Source: an uncultured Chloroflexota bacterium (GTDB lineage: Bacteria > Chloroflexota > Anaerolineae > Aggregatilineales > Phototrophicaceae). Taken from it: DNA of 9,724 bases. The notes beneath the pieces were generated by a model. The model ran no database searches, was not told the origin of the DNA, and saw nothing but the letters and a program-made list of their open reading frames with translations. The position numbers and the translations under genes are program-made. The stretch is from NCBI GenBank assembly GCA_937974245.1, contig CALJKV010000099.1, forward strand, positions 1 to 9,724. The letters are read 5' to 3'. Shown in pieces: positions 5,953 through 9,724 of this stretch. The first letter of the stretch is position 1. Each line of letters begins with the position of its first letter.

Positions 5953-6306
5953 ATGAGTGTGATTGTTGTGTTGCGTCGGCTGATCCTGGATCCACTGCTG
6001 CGGGCGCTCAAAACCCGCCAGGTGCTGATCGCCCTATCCGCCGTTGTGGTCGGACTGCTGGTGATGGCCCTGCCTGAACTGGCGGCGGTGCGCGGGGAGC
6101 TGTTGACCCTGGTGATCTCGCTGGCGCTGGCGCTGATCGGCGGCTACAGCCTGCGCGATGCCGCCCGGCTGGCACGCGAGCGCAATGGTGATAGTTCAGA
6201 TGATCTGCGCGAGCTGGTCAAACAACTCCTGATTGAACTGATCGAAGAATTGGGAGAGGAGCAACCCGAGGCAGGAGAGGCCCGACAGGAGCAGAGTCAT
6301 GTGTAA
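5953..6306 (+). CDS. Two-helix membrane protein, possible holin
   Basis: A 117-aa protein with a short basic N-terminus (RR, K, R within 22 residues), then hydrophobic helices at about 23-43 (QVLIALSAVVVGLLVMALPE) and 50-67 (LLTLVISLALALIGGYSL). A charged, strongly acidic tail (ELVKQLLIELIEELGEEQPE and on) predicts an amphipathic helix. Two membrane segments plus a charged tail in a phage gene run fit a class II holin, but no lysin gene is visible nearby and size and topology alone are not proof. It could instead anchor a structural assembly. ATG 5953 has AGGGG 5 bases upstream. It starts just after the stop of the interrupted gene and overlaps the next gene by 8 bases, so it belonged to the same operon. 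Confidence 0.7.
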   Translation: MSVIVVLRRLILDPLLRALKTRQVLIALSAVVVGLLVMALPELAAVRGELLTLVISLALALIGGYSLRDAARLARERNGDSSDDLRELVKQLLIELIEELGEEQPEAGEARQEQSHV

Positions 6307-6682
6307 AGAACACGAATATCGCGATTATCGCAAACGGAAACTGAGCGGCAGCACCGATGGGCGCGGCATCAAAGTGGCGGCCAGCAGCACCCCAGGGACC
6401 CTGATTCACACGGCGTTATCGAATATCGCCGCCAATGAATGGGATGAAATCTGGGTGCGGGCGGTCAACACGTCCGGCTCACCGGTGAAGCTGACCATCG
6501 AATGGGGCGGGACGACCTCGCCCGACGACCTGGTTGAGGTGACGATCCCGGCGGAGGAAGGGTTCACTGAGGTGATCCCCGGCCACGTCCTCAACAATGC
6601 CCAGGAAGTGCGAGCCTTCGCCGCGACCGCCGATGTGATCGTGCTGCACGGGTTCGTGCATCGCTACGAGAACACCCAGTAG
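6299..6682 (+). CDS. Small beta-rich phage structural protein
   Basis: A 127-aa protein, predicted soluble. After a polar N-terminus (MCKEHEYRDYRKRK) come alternating strands: TLIHTAL, DEIWVRAVNTSGSPVKLTIEWGG, LVEVTIPA, FTEVIPG and a closing VIVLHGFVHRYEN. The pattern 'VN.S...V.LTIE.GGTTSPDDL' followed by 'HG.V.R' is, from memory, shared by small uncharacterised virion-associated proteins in actinobacterial and Chloroflexota phages. A beta-sandwich such as a decoration or tail-associated protein is likely. ATG 6299 overlaps the upstream stop, with AGGAG at 6287-6291. Strong GC bias at third positions matches the genes on both sides. Confidence 0.7.
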   Translation: MCKEHEYRDYRKRKLSGSTDGRGIKVAASSTPGTLIHTALSNIAANEWDEIWVRAVNTSGSPVKLTIEWGGTTSPDDLVEVTIPAEEGFTEVIPGHVLNNAQEVRAFAATADVIVLHGFVHRYENTQ

Positions 6683-6696
6683 AGAGGAGGAGAGCG

Positions 6697-7425
6697 ATGG
6701 CTTTAGCAGGTGACCATGTACAAGTTCTGGTGGATGGGTATCAGCTGACCGGCGATATGAACCGGATCGCGATAGCCGACGGCAAGCTGGCGCACGACGT
6801 GACCGCCTTCAGTGATGGTGTCCATCACATCGTCCTCGGCCAGCGGCAGATGGCGCTGGATCATACCGGGTATCTCAACAGTGCAGCCGCTCGGTCACAT
6901 CCGGTGCTGAAGGGCAATGCCCTGGATGGCGTGATTTCCCTGCTGCTGGGACAGAATGCTGACCCGGCGGTCGGCGACCCGGTGTACAGCCTGCATACCT
7001 TGCAGAGCAAGTATGGGGTGCTGCCGGAAGTCAACCGTTACGTCCCGTTTACCGCCCTGTTCGGCAATAAGGGCGATCTGGGCGGCTGGGGAGTGGCGCT
7101 GGCGGTACCGGTGAGTTTCACCACCAGCAGCGCCGGGAGTGCAGTGGATGAGGCTGCCGCCAGCAGCAATGGCGGCGCGGCTTTCCTGCACATCCTCCAG
7201 GCGGCGGCCAGCGATACCTACACCTTCACGGTGGAAGGATCAGCCACCGGCGCGTTCAGCGGCGAGGAAAGCACCCTGGCGACCTTCAGCCGCGACGGTT
7301 CAGCGTTGGGGTCGGAGCGCGTCAGCCTCACCGGAAGTATCCCGCGTTATACCCGCTGGAAAGCGGTGCGCAGCGGCAGCGCCGGGGACACCGTCGAAAT
7401 TGCCGTTTCATTAGTTCGATTCTAA
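6697..7425 (+). CDS. Tail-tube-like structural protein with extra C-terminal beta domain
   Basis: A 242-aa protein. Residues 1 to about 130 (MALAGDHVQVLVDGYQLTGD onward) align with the next gene: both share MALAGDHV, 'DVT.F.D.VH....GQ.Q' and a 'GYL...H.V.KG' stretch. This suggests one beta-rich fold, and a phage tail-tube-type protein is my best guess from its abundance in such clusters and tandem arrangement. Residues about 145-242 form a second Gly/Ser/Thr-rich module (GGAAFLHILQAAASDTYTFT, then RVSLTGSIPRYTRWKAV and EIAVSLVRF), resembling beta-sandwich appendages on virion proteins. GAGGAGGAG lies just before ATG 6697. No signal peptide or membrane segment is visible. Not a confident family assignment. 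Confidence 0.65.
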   Translation: MALAGDHVQVLVDGYQLTGDMNRIAIADGKLAHDVTAFSDGVHHIVLGQRQMALDHTGYLNSAAARSHPVLKGNALDGVISLLLGQNADPAVGDPVYSLHTLQSKYGVLPEVNRYVPFTALFGNKGDLGGWGVALAVPVSFTTSSAGSAVDEAAASSNGGAAFLHILQAAASDTYTFTVEGSATGAFSGEESTLATFSRDGSALGSERVSLTGSIPRYTRWKAVRSGSAGDTVEIAVSLVRF

Positions 7426-7463
7426 ATCAATGTGAGTGAAGAGACAGAGAAGGAGAAACAGGT

Positions 7464-7904
7464 ATGGCTTTAGCAGGAGATCATGTCCGGGTACAGCTGG
7501 ACGACAGCGGCGGCACACTGCGGACGTTCGACGATGGCGACATCGTCAGTGTGGATGTGCCGCTGACCAACGATCAGCACGATGTGACCGGCTTCGGAGA
7601 CGCGGTGCATAAGTTTGTCAACGGGCAGGCGCAGGCGCCGGTGACCATCCGGGGGTATCTGACCACGACCGCATCCGTCGGGACGCATACCGTCATCAAG
7701 GGCGCGTACCAGGCGGGCAGCCAGGTGACGCTCAAGGTGGCCGTAGGCAACAACACCACACCGACGACCGGCGACCCGGAATACAGTGGCGAGTTCTATA
7801 TCGAGAGTTACCGCCCGATGCTGGAGACCGGCAAGGCGATCCAGTTCGTGGCGACGCTCAAACCGGCGACCGGGACAACCCCCGCGTGGGGCGCGGTGGC
7901 CTAG
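7464..7904 (+). CDS. Tail-tube-like structural protein, shorter paralogue
   Basis: A 146-aa protein starting MALAGDHVRVQLDDSGG, paralogous to the upstream gene but without its C-terminal module. Key stretches are DGDIVSVDVPLTNDQHDVTG, FGDAVHKFVNGQAQAPVTIRG and GDPEYSGEFYIESYRPMLE, then a strand (IQFVATLKPATG) near the end. The 'V.VPLT...HDVTGFGD..HKF..G' pattern with a late 'G...F.A.L.P' strand is compatible with a small tail-tube-like barrel forming rings. AAGGAG (7450-7455) is 8 bases before ATG 7464. The first 14 bases of both paralogues are identical, pointing to gene duplication. It closes the GC-rich gene run and is followed by a hairpin. Confidence 0.7.
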   Translation: MALAGDHVRVQLDDSGGTLRTFDDGDIVSVDVPLTNDQHDVTGFGDAVHKFVNGQAQAPVTIRGYLTTTASVGTHTVIKGAYQAGSQVTLKVAVGNNTTPTTGDPEYSGEFYIESYRPMLETGKAIQFVATLKPATGTTPAWGAVA

Positions 7905-7933
7905 CCGGGAAAAAGATCAAAAGAATTTTGTGA

Positions 7934-7959
7934 GGCCGTCGCGATTACCGGCGGCGGCC
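7934..7959 (+). terminator. GC-rich hairpin after the structural genes, possible terminator
   Basis: GGCCGTCGC (7934-7942) pairs with GCGGCGGCC (7951-7959) through one G-U pair around an 8-base loop. It is followed by ATCTTTGCT, a poor T-run. It lies 30 bases after the last tail-like gene and before a gene of different composition, so a (possibly leaky) operon end is reasonable. No well-formed promoter is seen between it and the next start. Confidence 0.4.
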
Positions 7960-8042
7960 ATCTTTGCTCATTCAAAGAGCATCCCCTTTCATTTTGGACG
8001 AGATATTTACCGATTGATGGATGAGATTAGGCAGGTAACAGT

Positions 8043-9724
8043 ATGGGGTTTTGGGGCAATCTTGTAAAGAAGGCAGTGACTTGGCTTGTTGTCAATACAG
8101 TGAACCGGCTGGCGCAGATTGCTTCCAACGAGCAAGTTGCTGACTCACAGCCAATTCCGTTTCCCCAGCCGACATTGGCGCGTAGCGGTGAGGTCAATCT
8201 TTTCCCTGTTATATCGACGGGGGATACCGGGAACAGCGGCAGTATAAAGCCGCATATTGGCAACCTGACAAAAGATGATATCAATTGGGTGCCGCCAACA
8301 CTGCTTCCCTTATCCGATCCCACGCTGTTGGAGGCATCTGGATATACCGGCGCATCCTGTGATTTTGTGGTTCCGTTTAATCACAATGACCTGATCAATT
8401 CGAGTGAGAACGAAGACGCTCCTGTTGCTGAAATGAACCCCCTTCCTCAGGATTATTTGGCGTATTTAGAATATCTCCGGAATCATCCGGGCGCGGCTCT
8501 AATGTCTCAACCAGCGCCTTGCGAAGGTTCAGAATTTTACTTGTCGGCAAGCTTCGAAGATTGTTCACCAAGACCCTTCCTCGATCGAGAAAAACAAGAA
8601 GAATGGGATAGGTGGCGAGTCGGCACTGTTGTTCGTGAATCCTTTGATTTGTCGGGGAATTGGGCAGATTCCGAAGTCTCTATGCAAGAGCGAATACAGA
8701 ATCTGTTAGATGAATATCATGTTCAACCAGCGGATTTGATTACGTATTTACCCCCAACTGAGGATGTCCTGGAGTGGGTTAGGAATGTTAGAAGTGTTGC
8801 CGGGGATATGGCCTGGAATGAAAGTTATAACATTTTCACTGCTGCCAGTGCCCGAAATGTTGTCGATAATAGAGCAGGCTTGATGATTACTGGAAATACC
8901 GATTTGAAGCCTGTGGGGACAGCAGCCTGGATCAACTATGTCATCGATACTATCGCAATGGCGGGCATGGGTCTTGTCGCCGCAAGACAGCAACAGATTG
9001 TTCCAACAATCTCTATTAACCTCAATTGGAGCCCTGGATCTACTGTCCCATTCGTTGCTCAAGATGAGCTTGGGAGATGGATGCAGGCATACTTTCCGGT
9101 TAATGCACCATCTAATTTAACCCCATATGAAGCCGGTATAGTACGGGCATATGCACAAATGTTTCTCGGCGGTTACATTCCAAGCTCGCCAGGTAATGCA
9201 ATAACCCAATACGATGGCAGAGCGCTTGGTTTCCCTAACACCAATACTTTCTCACCAGGCGGTAATCGGCTCCTCCTTCCTCCGGGTAGTTATTATAACA
9301 ATTCCATGCGGAGCGGTTTTGCCTCCAGTTCGCCATTATACTCTCCCCCAGGTGCAAGCGTTGGCATTCCACAACTAATCGAGTTGGGAAGTAGCAATAA
9401 TAACAATACTATCGGGGGCAGTGCTAGCTATACACAGCAGATAACACACACACACGATGGATACGCGCAGATAAGCGTCGTTGCCCGAGAGGGTGGCGAT
9501 GGGGGCGACGATCTGCCACCAATGTCGCTGGGTATTGGGTCTGGTGATGAGGACAGTGAAGCACTATCTGAGGATATTGTGGGGGAAGGTGGCAATAGCA
9601 ATAATGGAAGGCCATTTGGGGATTCAGACCGCACCTTACAACACGAGGATAATCCGGTCCCGCGTGGCATGTCGCAGCAGCAGTGGGATGATTTTCAACG
9701 CCTCGCTCGCCAGTTTGTAAGTGC
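8043..9724 (+). CDS. Large uncharacterised protein, 3' end beyond window (>=560 aa)
   Basis: The frame from ATG 8043 has no stop to the window end; the preceding in-frame stop is TAG 8028-8030, so this is the first ATG. An AGG-rich stretch (8029-8035) offers a weak ribosome binding site. Residues 1-30 (MGFWGNLVKKAVTWLVVNTV onward) form an amphipathic, weakly hydrophobic helix, not a clear signal peptide. The middle is globular with aromatic-rich segments. A hydrophobic run at about 297-314 is too mild to call a membrane helix. Residues about 395-540 are Pro/Gly/Asn/Ser-rich (SSNNNN near 455), and about 480-540 are Gly-rich and acidic. A helix-like PRGMSQQQWDDFQRLARQF at 540-558 looks like a new domain. 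No family is recognised. The modular plan would suit an effector or toxin-bearing protein, or a long tail-associated protein. AT-richer codon use than upstream genes suggests separate origin. Confidence 0.8.
   Translation, partial: MGFWGNLVKKAVTWLVVNTVNRLAQIASNEQVADSQPIPFPQPTLARSGEVNLFPVISTGDTGNSGSIKPHIGNLTKDDINWVPPTLLPLSDPTLLEASGYTGASCDFVVPFNHNDLINSSENEDAPVAEMNPLPQDYLAYLEYLRNHPGAALMSQPAPCEGSEFYLSASFEDCSPRPFLDREKQEEWDRWRVGTVVRESFDLSGNWADSEVSMQERIQNLLDEYHVQPADLITYLPPTEDVLEWVRNVRSVAGDMAWNESYNIFTAASARNVVDNRAGLMITGNTDLKPVGTAAWINYVIDTIAMAGMGLVAARQQQIVPTISINLNWSPGSTVPFVAQDELGRWMQAYFPVNAPSNLTPYEAGIVRAYAQMFLGGYIPSSPGNAITQYDGRALGFPNTNTFSPGGNRLLLPPGSYYNNSMRSGFASSSPLYSPPGASVGIPQLIELGSSNNNNTIGGSASYTQQITHTHDGYAQISVVAREGGDGGDDLPPMSLGIGSGDEDSEALSEDIVGEGGNSNNGRPFGDSDRTLQHEDNPVPRGMSQQQWDDFQRLARQFVS

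Noticed and set aside
7786..8067. Shifted frame overlapping and extending the second tail-like gene, considered as a programmed frameshift product
   Set aside because: The A-run at 7911-7915 lies beyond the stop of the tail-like gene, and the shifted-frame protein resembles no tail-assembly chaperone.
9444..9455. AC dinucleotide run as a phase-variation tract in the large ORF
   Set aside because: About six units only, encoding a His-Thr stretch; too short to call without evidence of length variation.
1..9724. CRISPR array, tRNA or rRNA genes
   Set aside because: No regularly spaced 25-40 bp repeats and no tRNA- or rRNA-like sequence was noticed on either strand.

Overview
The window is bacterial DNA carrying a phage-derived structural gene cluster, split by a complete Tn3-family transposon. 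All supported genes are on the + strand. The host cannot be fixed from sequence alone. GAAC-N4-GTTC LexA-type sites and the style of the small phage proteins point to a lineage with Gram-positive-type SOS boxes, and Chloroflexota is my tentative guess. Composition is mosaic: the phage genes right of the transposon are GC-rich with GC-ending codons, while the left flank and the large right-hand ORF are visibly more AT-rich.

Layout. Positions 1-354 hold no recognisable gene, but contain a perfect 24-bp palindrome nested in a second dyad and a LexA-type operator at 293-306. A 78-aa protein follows (355-591) that is just a LexA winged-helix DNA-binding domain with no peptidase domain. After it come three overlapping LexA-type boxes with a 12-bp period (612-649) and a possible extended -10. 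The first structural gene (794-1312) encodes a probable fibre or appendage protein. The next gene (starting at 1325) is broken at codon 65 by the transposon.

The transposon spans 1522-5764 (4243 bp). It has 38-bp terminal inverted repeats (36/38 identical) and a perfect 5-bp target duplication (ATCCT). It carries only a tyrosine recombinase of TnpI type and a full TnpA with an intact D678/D751/E881 triad, the Tn4430-like plan. A perfect 11-6-11 dyad just inside the left repeat looks like the TnpI core site. A decayed copy lies at the mirror-image position inside the right repeat. Joining the flanks and removing one duplication restores a 125-aa reading frame.

To the right are a two-helix membrane protein (5953-6306, holin-like), a small beta-rich structural protein (6299-6682), and two related proteins that share an N-terminus and may be tail-tube-like (6697-7425 and 7464-7904). 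After a hairpin, an uninterrupted frame starts at 8043 and runs off the window end (at least 560 aa). It is AT-richer, has a Gly/Asn/acidic linker, and seems to begin a new domain at the edge.

Working model (inference): the structural genes form one transcription unit driven from about 600-790 and controlled through LexA-type boxes by host LexA, by the peptidase-less LexA-like protein, or by both. The transposon now separates that promoter from the distal genes. Whether this is a decaying prophage or a domesticated tail-derived particle with a large effector-like protein cannot be decided here.
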